Shown one piece after another: positions 47,580 to 60,616 of a stretch of 64,000 bases of DNA (positions are counted from its first letter, which is position 1; every line of letters begins with the position of its first letter). The position numbers were made by a program, and so were the translations under genes. This stretch comes from Spongospora subterranea f. sp. subterranea (lineage: Eukaryota > Endomyxa: Phytomyxea > Phytomyxea > Plasmodiophorida). The notes beneath the pieces are model-generated. The model did no database searches and was not told the DNA's origin. It saw nothing but the letters and a program-made list of their open reading frames with translations. Location: positions 46,839 through 110,838 of the forward strand of contig JAUGWO010000127.1 of the NCBI GenBank assembly GCA_049724395.1, written 5' to 3'.

Positions 47580-48673
47580 CCATATCAGCGTTTCCAGGAA
47601 ACATCTTTACTTTCTGATTATCTTCATCCAGCCAATTTCAATACAATAGAATTCCAAAACCCCTTGTGTATTCGTTAAATATGATGTTGATGGCTTTGAC
47701 GGTCTTCGTCGGAAAAAATGGTCTAAATGCCAGGCTGCTGGAATTTCGCACTGATGATATTATCTACTGGATTTGCTTCACAGCACTATGGATACATCGT
47801 TCGAAGGTGTTTGCTGCATATAATAGCCCTTTAATCAATGTATCGAGTCAAAGGTTACTGTGAATCGCATTTGTTTGAACACTTCGCAGTTGAGGACCGG
47901 AAAGTACAGCAGTGAAGCCGGCAGTACTTCGACCACAAATGCAACGCCTTGTCTGAATACGGTGTGCTTAATAGATATTACAATTTTGCGTTCTAGGTTC
48001 AGGCTTTGATCATACTCAAGGACTTCAAAAGCCTTGTCAATCAAATACCATAGTGATCGGAGCGCCGTTCATCAACGTTTTTTGCACATTCCCTAATTGT
48101 TTTTTTGGAGAACATCAAGTCTACTCAAAGTTGGAAAACGAGCTTTGCGTGGTCCATGTGAAAGATGTTCATACTATTGGCATAAAACCCTTGGCTCTTA
48201 GGGTTTGTTTGGAGGGACTAGCACAGAGTCTTTTATGCATTTTACTCTCAGATGGCTCTCATGACTGGCAGGTTTGACAATATTGGACAGGTGCCTATAA
48301 CCTCTTGTTTTCACCGAACTAGCACAACGCACAACCCAAAATGCGTCAAGATCACCCTGTTTCAGTTCCCGATTCCGTCGAAAGCTAGAATTATTTCAAT
48401 CTAATTTACTGAGTAACCACTAAACTGTGGCAGAAACAACTAGGACAACACACTTTTCTCAGTTTACCCGCGTTTACCAAAACGTTTGCATTTAATCGGC
48501 ACCTAGAGTCGCCATTCACTCTTATAATTTAACGAAACTGGATTAGTTTGTCGCGACTACCTAAAAGATGATGAAATACCGGCAGTTCTGAATGGATCCG
48601 TGATAGTGTCACATTCAATATGAGCAACGACGTTAGACAGCAAAACATATAATTTTATTAGGATTGCCTTCTC
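47580..48673. other. Intergenic region, nothing recognised
   Basis: Convergent 3' ends of the helicase and the membrane-protein gene flank this kilobase. It holds a 16-bp string AGCAACGACGTTAGAC near 48620 that is also the core of the 27-bp repeat at 51.4 kb. Confidence 0.4.
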
Positions 48674-50219
48674 CTAGGGATCTACTGCAGAAACGCCGAT
48701 TTGAACTTCCGTAGGACGAAGACAAACTATCAACGATTTAGCGAATACTCTTCTACGAAGCGTGTCCGCACTTGGTCGACCAGGATTCTTGGGTCTGAAC
48801 ATTTGTACGAGAAAGTTCAGTTTGATAGATCCGACAAAGCCGAGTACGGCGTAGACGAATGTCCATCCTGTTATGGTGAAAAATATTGGCGTCGCTATGA
48901 TTATCAAGACGACACATTGTGCCAACAGGCATATACCAATCCCAAGAGCGCAATTCGATAATCGATGGAGCAAGTTATTCATCCGTCCACGGTGGGGTGT
49001 ATCCTGATCTTGAATTGTGCTGGAAAGCTGCTGGAACTCAATCCGAAATCGAATTGCACCAGAAAGAAAATCCACTCCAAGAATCATTCCAATGACTAGG
49101 AATAAAATTGAGTTGTATACGGCGGATGTTGGGTACTTATAGTTACGATAAGAAGCGTACAATGAACTTATGATTATATCAACGATCGACACCAAACTGC
49201 AGAGCAAAATTGTTGATTTTCTGCTGTCGCCACGAAGGAATCTAGTCAGAAGAGAGTATTTTTTGGATTTATCGTGATCTGTGAGGACCGTATTCCAAAG
49301 AGAAGAGGATATGATGGAAATAACCAACTGCCCAGAGCCTCCTTGGGTGATAAAGAATAGGGCAACCGGAGCGGGAAGATTTGATGTTGAAAAGCATCCC
49401 CCTATCCCAATGACCAACCCAACTATTGCTGAGAAGCACATGGCTAGGAATAATGCCAAATGCTGAAAGCCCAGCTGCGACAATAGAAACTGCAGAAACC
49501 GACCCCCATTGCGATTCCCGGAAAGAACCGTATTCTTGTATCGGTTATAAAGGATGCTAAAATGCCCATGAAGAAATACAGCGGCAATAAGGGAGGCTTG
49601 TGAATATAACAATGCAGGGAGCCATCTCACAAATAACTGAAATGTCCAAGAAGAAAACACAGCTTCCCAGACATTTAAATCGGGAAACAGGGAAATGGTA
49701 ATGTTTCGATCCTTACGAACCGCATTGACCAGCTCCTTGGTCTGTTGAATAGTTAAGAAAGGAATATCTGATCTGTCAGGTAAACACCACGAACATGGGT
49801 CTTTTAAATGCATTGCTGGACTTGGAATAAAACTGGTTAAGCCTGAATAATATATCAGAACCGAGGAGAAACAAGATGAGGAGACCGAGACCTATAATGG
49901 CCACGGCGCCTTTCCTGATGAAATTATCATAAACATTTTCGGCAGAACATGCGCCTTGTTTCATCAGCATCACCACTGACCCTCTAATGATGCCCTCGTC
50001 CATCTGGTCCTTTTCGCATGGATCAACTTCATACACATGAAGTGTTGCTGTTATTGCCTCAATGTGATCCGCATATTGAGATCCAATGAATCTGGTGATT
50101 GAGGTACTGTAGAGACTAAGACCTGCCAAAGACCCATTGACAAAGGTGACACCTGCTCGACAGCAACAAAAAAATACACAGCATAATAAAATATATTCCG
50201 GAATACGGGTGCCCTTCAT
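48674..50219 (-). CDS. Signal peptide + PA domain + seven-helix membrane protein
   Basis: Two exons joined by a 49-nt GT-AG intron within GAVAIIG-LTSFIPSPAM (about 49894-49846). The ATG at 50219 gives a signal peptide (MKGTRIPEYILLCCVFF, then CCCRAG). The ectodomain resembles a protease-associated (PA) domain: DPCEKDQMDEGIIRGSVVML, then KQGACSAENVYDNFIRKGAV. Seven hydrophobic helices follow: VRWLPALLYSQASLIAAVFL, LFLAMCFSAIVGLVIGIG, a third around VALFFITQGG, ILLCSLVSIVDIIISSL, ILFLVIGMILGVDFLSGAI, IGICLLAQCVVLIIIATP and FVYAVLGFVGSIKL. A short basic cytoplasmic tail ends the protein. The topology is that of a PA-ectodomain seven-helix receptor-like protein. I do not recognise a named family and infer no ligand. 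Confidence 0.65.
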
Positions 50220-50259
50220 AGATTTGATTCTTGTTTGGTAGACGGTTCCCACAGATCAC

Positions 50260-51390
50260 TGGTACGCTGGAATACAAATCACGTGCCAACACCATAAATC
50301 TTCTTTGACTGCTGTGTCTTGAAATTGTGTCCCTGCAAAAATGCTCAATTCTCGATAACGATCAGGCGCACTATCCCCGACCTTGTATTGACTTCGCAAA
50401 TGCTTCAAAGCATTTGTCCCATCTATAGCCATATACATCCAGAGAACATCTCAGGAAAACCAAGAACAGCAATTATCCGATGTTGTTGATCGCAGATATT
50501 CAGGACCGATCCTGTTGTCAAGCAAAAGTCACAATAAAATACTCATCACGTAAGAAACAAATGTACAGCAACAAAACGATCAAAACTGAGAATAGCAATG
50601 CTTTCGCCGATTCAAACATATCCGGAGCAAGCATCAGCAGGAAGTCTCAATGCTGCAGTTGACTTTCGCAGCGTTAAATAACAGTTCTGGCTTCTCAAGT
50701 GCGTCAACAGTTTGTCCGAGATACGGGTTGGCGTTTCGAATAACGATTACTATTTTCATCAACAAAATCTTTTCTCTCTGAGCCGACGCCCAAATAAACG
50801 TTCGTCGTATACGGCTCTGACAAGCGAACAAAACCTTACTAAATGTTTTGTATAAAACCCCCTTGCGAGATCGCGCTTAAGATTCTCACAACAACCTGGT
50901 CGTGAGCCACCCCGTCAATTGGTTTGATTTGTAACTCCTTCATCGAATAATGCTCCACAAACCCAATTCATCAACAAGCTCGCCCTCATCTTGCAATCTT
51001 TCCAGACAAAATTCTTGAATGTTGATGTGTATTGAAAACCAGTGATGTAGTTGGGGAGTATCTTCTCTATGGATAGGCGGGCTGGGCGGTGGAGATCAAC
51101 CAGATGATTGCCCACTTCATGTCTGACCAATCCAGTCCCTCATTCCTTTGCATGATGAAATATATAAATAACACTCTTATTGGTATTATTGTCAACACAG
51201 AAGGACACCTTTTTCTGATCCGAAAACCCTGATCCGTATCCTGGAACACAGGTACAGGTATTGGAAAACCAGGAATGGGATTGAAAAATCTGCCGTAGGA
51301 ATATCAATGGTTGATCATTGAACCAGTGCTAAATTCGCAGGACAATTTTATAGATTATATCTTGTGTGCGGGTACTTGACGTAGCACATA
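50260..51390. other. No firm gene
   Basis: Short frames only. Nothing is recognised upstream of the membrane-protein gene. Confidence 0.35.
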
Positions 51391-51579
51391 GACCGCTCAA
51401 TACAAGCAACGACGTTAGACTGCTCAATACAAGCAACGACGTTAGACCGCTCAATACAAGCAACGACGTTAGACCGCTCAATACAAGCAACGACGTTAGA
51501 CCGCTCAATACAAGCAACGACGTTAGACTGCTCAATACAAGCAACGACGGTAGACCGTTCAATACAAGCAACGACGGGT
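51391..51579. repeat. 27-bp tandem repeat, seven units
   Basis: The unit reads GACCGCTCAATACAAGCAAC then GACGTTA. There are seven copies with one to three changes each. Because 27 is divisible by three, several frames on both strands stay open and give 9-residue repeats, for example NTSNDVRPL on plus and VACIERSNV or LVLSGLTSL on minus. Open frames here are therefore not evidence of a gene. Confidence 0.85.
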
Positions 51580-51899
51580 GCCGCCATGGTAATTGATGCG
51601 GTAAACCCGTTCGAGACCTCACCGAAAGTGAACTTCAACGCAATTAACGGCCCCCGCGCTGCATTGACCATTGAGGAGAAAAACGGGCGTCGCCGAGCCG
51701 GCCTTTGTTGTTATGAACTGGGGACTAAGGAAGGGTGATGATGAAGGACTAGACTGGTGAACGGAGGATACGGGAGTGGCGACGACGAAACGGGTAAGGA
51801 ACGAGGTATTCATAACGAATTAATAATTCGATCTGAGCTTTATCTCAGATCGAATCCTTCTAGGTCACCACCGTGGGCTGTGAGAAACCTATGGAGCAG

Positions 51900-54800
51900 C
51901 GAATCTGACTGGCTTAACGTGGGGTCCTGACATCTGTCTCTATTGTGGCGAGCCTGGCCACACTATCTCAGCACACAACCTTCCCCAACGACCATTTGTG
52001 AAGCCATCATCAATACACATTCTGAAGCTTACATTTACTCGACCCCTAGCCACCCTTCGTAAAGGGTGACGCGCGGCAAGTTCATTCCATCCCGCATCTG
52101 CAGTTGGACATGTGAGGCCTAGGCTGCACAGAACGTGGACAAATCGAGGTGCTTGCACAGCTTCATGGACCATTAAGAGGTCATCCTGGTCGTCGGAAAA
52201 CGCTCAAAGCTTTTCAACGACACTTTTGGTGGATGATTAGGTGGTTTGAGTGAGTCGGGTCATGGGATCAACCTCACACTATCACAATGTCGGTCAGACT
52301 GCAGGATATTCAGCGAAGGTAATATTGTCTATAACGCCTTTGAGGAATTCTACCAGAACTGGTGTGAATCACACGTACATCGAACCGATATCGGAATTGA
52401 TGAAGAAATCGGATGAAAAGAAGAGGGATCATTTTGCTATTGGTGCTGTTTGGAGCAATTAGAGTTGGTGGACATGATTTATCATCAATGGGAAAACGAT
52501 TCCGCGACAAGTACAGAAACGCCACTACTAGATGGGCCATTGAACAATAAATATCAGCAGCTGAATAAGGAAGGGCGGAACGCTCAGGGAAAGGTGGATA
52601 TTGGCGCTGCCTGACAGGAAGTGATTTTATACGAGATTCAGAGGGTAGAGGACCTCGTTAAAAACAATATTTCACTACGATTTATTCAGGACGCACTCTA
52701 TGAGCTCTGTTTAGCGGCAACCTATCAATATGGGCCGATTATTGAAGACCGAATGAGAAACTTGATTTTCAAAGTGCTAGATGAAATGAAGGGGAAAGAA
52801 ATGGAAGTCAAGCAACGAGACAAGTTGGGGAAATCGTTGCAAACGATTCAAAACGATTATAGATTTGCTGACAAAATTCAATCAGCCTCATTTCCCTGTG
52901 CTCAATAGTGAACTTACATTATCAGGTCATCAATGTTCTCACCATGGTCTATTCGGAGCTCAACGAATCAAACAACTTCTCGTTCGATAACGGGGAAGTG
53001 TTTTGGGAGATTTTGCACGAGCTGACGGTAGTCGTGAGCGGTGGTTTTGATCCAGACGAGTTCACAAGATTAGGATTCAGTTTCGTGGTGTCTCTATTGC
53101 GATATTTCATACACATGGCGCCAAACAAACTTAACCACGATAAATAACACAAAAGTAGGGAACTAAACCCAGCCCCGCCCTATCAACATTCCATGCAATT
53201 TGATGGGGTTTTGTCAAGACGCCATCACTGGAGCGCGAGCCTTCAACGTCAATTGTATGAACACAAAAACCATTCTGGGAATGATATAAAAAAAGAGACT
53301 GATCGTCCGATTTGTGATGCGGAATATTAAATATCGAAACAGCTGACAAAACGTTCCGGAGCATTTCCTTGTCTTGATCAAAACGTGGATGTCCCCAATC
53401 AGATATTCGCAATATGCCATTAAATATCGGACAGTTTGACATTGTTGAGTTTATTTTGATCGCGCGAAATCGATTTCGCGCTCGCCATCTGACCGTGATT
53501 TCTACCTGGTTTGTTGCTGGTCTAATAGGTTCCTTCAATGGATACCCAAGCTACTTGTAGCCCCCAGGAGGAATAAGGGAAAAACCTGGTAAAAATACAC
53601 AGGATTACCTGAACCATTAAAACCCAGGAACATTTGTATACCATACCATCATTACCTGCATCGGTCAGATTGAGATAACAGTGATATCAACTGAGTCCAG
53701 CTCATCGCCTTCACGAGCAGTTTATCATTGATGCGGTGTCGCCTGAGTGGAGTTATTTTTCAAGACAGATAAAGAATAGGGATAAGCGGCCCTAATGCCT
53801 GAGAACTACTGATTTTGAGCAATGATGGTTGCATCATCCATTGGCGACATTGTTTAGACTCAATCCAAATATTTGGATTGAGATTGACCATAACAGTTTA
53901 TGGGGAACAAACTTCTAAAAATTGACGAAGTCCCTCGTATAATTTACCGACCTCATAGAACCACTCGTATATCGGACCGGTATCGGACTGAGATTACAAA
54001 GACGCGATGAACAGAAGAGGGATCATCATTTTAGATATTGGTGCTGTTTGGAGATATTAGAGTTTGAGGACATTTAGTGTTTTTCAAGTCCATCAAAGCA
54101 GAATTGGCTCAGGATCAGATGGAGAACATCGATGCGCGAATCGCCCAAGAGGTCAATATGATTTTGAAAACCCAACACATCGACAACCGGGTTAGGGGCA
54201 ACTTCAAAGCGTAGGATCACATCATTCAAGAGCACGGGTTGCAGGATGTGTATGCCCATAAAGATATCAAGAAAAGAAGAATGCAAAAAACTGGTGCTAG
54301 GAATACGACCAGAAGCTCTACAAGCAGCAGTAGATCGAGCAATACAATTTATATACAAATGACAAGACGCCAATAAGGATGAACAGCCACTGTATAAATT
54401 GATCAAGAAAAGTTCAAGAAGCAGAAAGAATTTTTTTCCATTCAGAAGGAAGTTGACGAAAAGCACTCGAAGCAAACACACGAACCTAAGAGAAACTCAA
54501 TATCGAATCGGTCGCAAGAAGTACCCATCAACAAGACAGGTTCTCTGTCAGCCAGGCCACTGTTGTCCCGAACGATTCCATTCCCGATACCTTGACCGCG
54601 ATCTGCCAGAGGGTGGATGGTTAGTCTGCCATGGCCGCCATTGGGTACAGGTCTGTCGTCCTGTTTTGATCCTATGTGAACTGCTCTACATGAACTAATC
54701 CATGTCAAAGACGATTATCGTCTCTGTTTTTTTCCAGACGCTTCTAAGGATTGTTGTTTCTGCTTTCTCAGATTCCCGCCGAAGTCATTCAGAAACAATT

Positions 54801-55490
54801 CAGCTCACAACGACATGAACCTCTGGCTTTCATCAGCGGTGCTTTCAAGGGACGTCATCTCCGATGGGCTACTATCGAGAAAGAAGATTTTCCAATCGTA
54901 GAAGGTATACACCGTTTACGACATTTTCTACATACGAAACATCCGTTTACCATATTCATTGATCATCGAAATTTGGTTTATATCCTCGATCCCACTTCAC
55001 AAACGTCGTCGATTCGAAAGATCGTTTAGCACGGTGGGAAATGCAATTAGGCCAGCATCATATCAATATTACTCATACTCCTGTTGAGGATAATCACTGG
55101 GGCTGATTTAGGAACGCGTTGGGGTCTCGAACCCATTATTCCCGCTTCGCCGCTTGTTGCCAAACGACTTCGTATCCCGCTCGAATCATATCGTATCACG
55201 AATGATTTTGTTTGGCCTTATCTGTCCGATATATCTCGATCTCAGCAGACATTCGTTTCTTACAATGCCTGTCCCATCAACAAACGGCAAGTTAATTCAC
55301 AGGGAGCGATACTATTCTTAATTTTGACAACGACTTAATTTTTTGGAATGCTCCTGCTGGTCAGGTTTGGAAACCTGAAGTCAGTTTTCAGGTTAGGGTT
55401 TGTGTTATTGCCCATATGGGTATTTCAGGTCATCTCGTCGCCGATTCCATAATATCGGCTATATCGAAATACTTCTGGTGACCCGACATG
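51900..55490 (+). mobile_element. Ty3/Gypsy-type retroelement fossil
   Basis: Scattered pieces in one orientation. A gag zinc-knuckle-like string CLYCGEPGHTISA lies near 51930. A clear Ty3/Gypsy RNase H domain at about 54750-55030 shows HEPLAFISGAFKGRHLRWAT, EKEDFPIVEGIHRLRHFLH and IFIDHRNLVYILDP. An integrase zinc-region-like stretch with VIAHMGISGHLVADSI lies near 55400. The reverse transcriptase core is not recognisable. The element is broken, with many breaks, and a 5'-truncated SINE has inserted at 53512. No LTR pair was found. The extent between the pieces is an estimate and the decay suggests an old copy. Confidence 0.6.
53512..53655 (+). mobile_element. 5'-truncated SINE copy
   Basis: This segment matches the last third of the SINE at 20354-20774, from CTAATAGGTTCCTTCA through CCCAAGCTACTTGTAG and TTTGTATACCATACCAT, with more divergence than the other copies. 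Truncation at the 5' end fits target-primed reverse transcription. Confidence 0.75.
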
Positions 55491-55499
55491 ACAGATTTC

Positions 55500-56300
55500 T
55501 CCCATCCAGCAGAAATTAATCGAACTCTGAACCAAGACCCAAATCACCTAATATGCGAACAATGGAATGTTCCCTCCATGGCTGGCTTTTGTCAACGGAG
55601 CGACTCTGGAAACATTTGTCATTATAAATCAGCGATTGTATTGAGATGAGAAGGAGGGGAGGGACTGGAACCCAAAAGTAATACGGTGCGAAGGGAATTA
55701 GGTAAATGGTACAAGTGAAATGTTGACTCAATAGGCGAGTTGACAGAACTGACCTATTCTCACCTAAACATTTGTATTATCAAGGGATTACGGGTTGTCA
55801 CCGCATACTGTACTACCCTGATTTGGTCGCGCCTGTGGCAATTGCATATTCTGACAGCAGCTGATGATATCCCAACCGACATCGTCATATTACCTTTCTA
55901 AATCCAATCAAGTGTTCTCTACATCGGTGACTACAGTATCGTACTTGTTGTCAACGTCAAAATAAGACGAAACTAAACAGTTTAAAGTTTTACGATTAAT
56001 CTTCATCAGACAGCAACTCGAGACTTGACCCTTGTGAGAAGGCATCATCATTTTCAGAAACTTGTTGTCGATTTAGTTGGCCACCGTCTTCCTTATTTTC
56101 GGGATCTGTGTTTTGCCTATGATTGGTCGCCGTGAGATGAGCTCTGATAATGTAAAGTAGTAATGAATCAGGTTAACGATTACCATTGCTGCAACGAGGG
56201 TGTTGGCGGTATTGTTGGCCATGGTTGCCCCAACCTTATACCGTCGTCAACGATAGTGAATTGCTCAGAAGTGTCAGCTTTGTCAGGCATTACCCTCTCA
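55500..56300. other. No supported gene
   Basis: Only short frames lie between the Gypsy fossil and the Crypton-like relic. Confidence 0.35.
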
Positions 56301-56304
56301 GATA

Positions 56305-57311
56305 ATGAGTAAATGGAATCACCGTCTTCATCAGGATCCTACATCATCATATCAGTTGTCTGACCAGACCTGTTCGGATCGTAGCATGGCGATGCCATCC
56401 GATGCCATCATTGCACGACCCGCATCGTCGTCATCTACTCCAGCACTCAATATAGAGATGCACGAATCGATCCTTCGGACGCATCAACGTAGTCTGGAGT
56501 TTCGCCCAAAAATACATCCAAGGCGTATGCATGTCGGCATGCGGAATTTCAAGCATGGTCCACCGACAAAGGTTTTACCGATGGCCACACGGTGACCGGA
56601 GACAAATTGCACTTATTTCTCGATGAGCAGGTCATTGACCGACATTTTAGAAAGAGAGAAGCAACATCGAACGAATCGATTGGCAAAGTCGGGAAGTCCA
56701 CCGTGTGCGGATACGCGGCTGCAATAGTTGATCTCTGGCGTCAACAAACATCTATGAAGATGAATTCAAATCCAAATCCCCGTGATTCGAATGTTAAACG
56801 ATTGCGAAGAATGCAGATTACGGGACGCAGCAGCACCGCCGCAATAACTTTATCGATCGCGATATTGTACAGAATCTTTGGTACTAACGATCGCATTAAC
56901 TGTACCAAAAATTCCTTTAGCGATCCTGACTTCCTAATTTTTTTGATCTAAATAAACAGCGCTTAGGTTCCTGCGTCAACCAACGCTTGCGGAATCTGCA
57001 TTTTAGATCAAAAAAGATTAGGAAGTCAGGATCGCTAAATGAATTTTGGTACAGTTAATGCGATCGTTAGTACCAAAGATTCTGTACAGATATAGGAAGC
57101 CTTATTGATGGATACACGACTATCGACCAGATTGTCAACATCGCAAAACATATTTGGGGTAAAAGCAATGACCACGGGCAACATTTTCGAAACCTATGTG
57201 CCTTTTTCATGTCTCACTATGCACTTCTTCGAGATGAAACTCTTCGAAGTTCAAAATTTGCGGATTTGCGCTCAGTACAGTTAGGGAAGGAAGGGTTCTC
57301 TGTTTGCAATG
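56305..57311 (+). pseudogene. Crypton/Ndc10-like tyrosine-recombinase-type relic
   Basis: The pattern is that of the large family of Crypton-type proteins with Ndc10/GCR1-like domains: HAEFQAWSTDKGFTDGHTV, TGDKLHLFLDEQVIDRHF, GKSTVCGYAAAIVDLWRQQ, NSNPNPRDSNVKRLRRMQ. After the MITE insertion it continues with GSLIDGYTTIDQIVNIAKH and FFMSHYALLRDETLRSSKF then ADL. Catalytic R-H-R-Y residues are not identifiable here. The copy is degraded by frame changes (one near 56510), by the MITE insertion at 56870-57084, and by the piggyBac-like element that starts at about 57316. Confidence 0.6.
56870..57084. mobile_element. Foldback MITE with TA target duplication
   Basis: This 215-bp insert is almost entirely two inverted arms of ~83 bp (56870-56952 and 57002-57084, nearly perfect) around a ~49-bp centre. 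It begins CAGAATCTTTGG, ends CCAAAGATTCTG and is flanked by TA on both sides (56868-56869, 57085-57086). TA duplication and a CAG start fit a non-autonomous Tc1/mariner-type element. It sits inside the Crypton-like coding relic and has no coding capacity. Confidence 0.8.
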
Positions 57312-57530
57312 CAAACCCTGATCGAGCGCCGGGATTATGAAAAAAATCGATACCGCCGGGGTTCAAAAAACCTGATTTTTCAAGTTTAAAAGCCAATAAT
57401 CTGTTTATGATTGATTTTTATAAAAAATTGTACGCATATTGATAATCGGATTTTCTAGCCAGGGCTGATTCACCGTGGTCCAGATCGTTAGGGTACCTTC
57501 ATTTGCTCATTTAGACTTCTGCAGTTTTTG

Positions 57531-60500
57531 ATGGCTGACCTACAAGCCTTTTTCGAAGACGATTATGCCGGCGACGAACTTGCCGAATTGATGTGCAGAT
57601 CTGACAATGGGTTTGAGGACGGATGCTGTCGCCAACTGGTACGGACCACGAGCTCTTGTTGACTGCCAAAACCGAGATTTTTGCGGTTTTTAGCAACGCC
57701 AGAAGCTTGATGAATAGTCAACAAATTACGCTGAGCGAATGCGTAATTTTTTTTTCGATGGAATTGATCACGAATTAAGTGATGCACTGCGTGAGGGGAT
57801 CCCCGTAGGGCAATCCGTTTCCAGCCAGGACCTGGTAGCGTTCATCAAAGTTTTAGTCTATCTCTCGATATATGGTGTCACACCCTCCGTGTTTTTCGAT
57901 CCTCAACATGCTTTCCTTTATCCAAATGCTGAGAACTGCAACAGTGTTTCATTTACCACCATAATGAACGCTTTCAAGCGCAAAAACCATTCGGAATCGA
58001 CCTTAGCAACGTGGGATCGTCCGTTTTCATCGGATACTTTGATAAGACGGACCGAGGTTGCGTTTTCGAGGACAGCATCCGAACTCGCATTCGTTCCTGC
58101 AACCACAATTTTGTCAATTGATGACGATCAGTATCGGTTGACATCCGCGCTATCTGAACAAATGGGATTTACAAGAGTTGATAATGCGAAGAAAGCGTTT
58201 GGAATAGTCTCAACTAACACTGTATCTTTGACAACTGGGGCTGCTTCTAGGGATGCGCCTGTTAGAAAAAAGTAAAAGCTTTGCAGATGTGGTTCGTATG
58301 CTGCTCATGCATATTCACTCAGTACAACTGCCTGAACAAGTTAAGGGCACAAACTTGATTTGTTTGGACCGAGGATACAATGGCCCGAGTTTGATTGAAT
58401 ATCTGTTGAAGTGTGGGTTCCAGCTTCTAGGAACTCATAAAAGAATGAGATCGTTTCCTTTTGTTTTCGGTGACGTTCAAAGCAAAATAGGATCCAGAAG
58501 GTAGTCAGTGTGTTTCAAGTTTGTTTTCTAACTCATAGTGTTGACCAGAATGGTGCCCGAACTTGGCTGTAAATCATTGTATCTGGCCAAGAAGCGGTAT
58601 GGGGACAGGGATTTGTATGCCATCGCTTACCGAAGTGGCAGAGGACATGTGGCAACTCTAATTGCCAGCAATCCTCGAGCGGCATCATGGATTTACGTTC
58701 CCAAAAAACCGTCATCGGTCACCATGTCAGTTCCAGGGCATGAACTGACTCAGCAAACTATCGATCGCAATGTTGAGGCCCTAACTGATGCTCAAGGTGG
58801 ATTTGACTGGCACATTATGCGAGCAGGTTGCTGTTTGGTGACGTTAACATTAGCAAGTGCTGCTGTTCGGGCGTTTACAACATTTCTAGACCCGGGGCAA
58901 ATGGCTCGCTTCGTCGATCGCAGATTCTAACATCTGATGCGCCTGTGGCAACGGGAAATTGTCCTGACCTGTCTGCAGAGCAATTCAATCAATTGACAAT
59001 TCCACAGTTGAAAGAACTTGCTAGCAACTTACAGCTGCAGTGCAATGGGACAAAACAATCGGTGATAGTTCGAATCCGTGGTGCCATCCCTTCTATGCGA
59101 ATATTTTCTGTTATGATGAAGAAGTGGTTCATGAAGCCATTGCGAAGTCATCCCTTTAAGTAGGAAGTGCAAACGAGAGCAATATTGTGAATGCATTGCC
59201 TTCTTGGATCGAGATCCATTGCCCTGATCTGTTGATAGTGAACGCAGAAATTGTTCATAGAGTACTCCTCCACAGTTTAACTGTTCCAACAATGGCGACA
59301 TCTGTCGATGGAATTTGCGTTATGCAGTCAAGTACAGCGGCAGAAGATGAGGAACTGTTTGTTTGCATTCTGGAATTGAAAACGGCCACTACGATCACCA
59401 CAATCACAATGGCAAAAGAGCGGCTAGAACGCGCTTGCAACATCTCGCAAGAGGTCGCACAGCGGTTTTTCAGAATCGACGCTTGTTCGGACCTGTTTTC
59501 TCTGTTGGTTTGGACGCCTGATTATCGCGGACAGGGTGCTTCATCATGCATCAACCACTACGTGTTCTCGAGTACTCTTTGTTGTTGCTAGTGATCATGC
59601 AATCATTTACGCGGCCTTGATCAAGTTTAATTATCTAGATTTGATTCAATATTCCTGTATCATAACGATGATTACTTCCAGGGTCGAGCCAATGCTGGAA
59701 CCTGAGTTCCTGATCGCCGCTCCTCCCGAAGCGCTACATCACGCTGTCGATAGTTCTACTGTTCATTTGTGGAGGTCTATGGCTGAGGCAATACGTTTAC
59801 GACGCTCGGCATCCCACAGCTTGCCTCCTTGCCACGAAATTGTGCCATACGTGGTTTCAATGTGGAACCACACCAAAGGAGGGCAAGATGTCGTTTCAAG
59901 GCAATTAAAGAATGTTAAAGTGGATTTCCGCTCCCTGACTCCTCGGGCCTACATTTACATTAGATTTATTATGTCGTCGATCATCAACGCTCATCATCTT
60001 CACCGACTGTCACAGAATGAGCACAAACTTGACAGCTTTGACAGCTACCAAAAGTGGAAAGGTTACCTCAACCGCGAGCAATCATTCCTACAGTTTCTGG
60101 TGAGAATGGTTAAAGAATGGATTTCCTTCTCCCAGGATGTCAGATCGCAGCTCCAATGACATTATTGGCAGCGGTGGATTGTCATTGTCTCAGCTATCAA
60201 GACAGGAACAGCGTGCTCAAGGTGATCCAGTCCGAAGTGTTCCAAAATATCGGAAGGAAGAGTTTTACAACAGACCAGAAAATTCAGTGGTCCGACTGAC
60301 GGTATCAGCAGAATGGCCTTACGACCGATCGTCACGTTCCAGCAGACGTTGCCTTTTGTGCGATGGAAGAACAACATCATATTGCACAACGTGTGATGTG
60401 AATATATGTTCAACGGCGCATCACCGTCATCGCAAATCTTGCTGGGAGAAATTTAATTTAGTACTTAAGCTAGAGAAGGTGAACAACCAGTTGCCAGAGG

Positions 60501-60616
60501 GCACCGAGGTCGGTTGGGCAAGAGACCAATCCCTCCAACTCCAACAAGTTAGCAGCAAGCTGATCAACAAAATGCAGGTGGTAAGCAACTTAACGATATG
60601 GACTTTGAATTTCTAA
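57531..60616 (+). CDS. piggyBac-like transposase with nested SAP and YqaJ-like nuclease domains
   Basis: The ATG at 57531 (MADLQAFFEDDYAGDELAEL) is joined by a ~74-nt intron to NYAERMRNFFFDGIDHELSD. The transposase core shows the first Asp cluster TILSIDDDQYRLTSAL (58114-58128) and the second in LICLDRGYNGPSLIEYLL (~58367), then GTHKRMRSFPF. Next comes a SAP motif, LTIPQLKELASNLQLQCNG. A PD-(D/E)XK exonuclease-like domain follows: TSVDGICVM, ELFVCILELKTATT, YRGQVLHHA. The transposase then resumes: MWNHTKGGQDVVSRQL (third Asp, ~59887). A zinc finger closes it (CLLCDGRTTSYCTTCDVNIC, then HHRHRKSCWEKF). Introns of 48, 48 and ~60 nt fit in phase. Single surplus bases near 58253, 59534 and 60134 displace the frame, so this copy is either damaged or mis-assembled. 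Confidence 0.65.

Noticed and set aside
51329-51671. Repeat-containing open frames on both strands
   Set aside because: They are open only because the repeat unit is 27 bp, and all of them cannot be genes.
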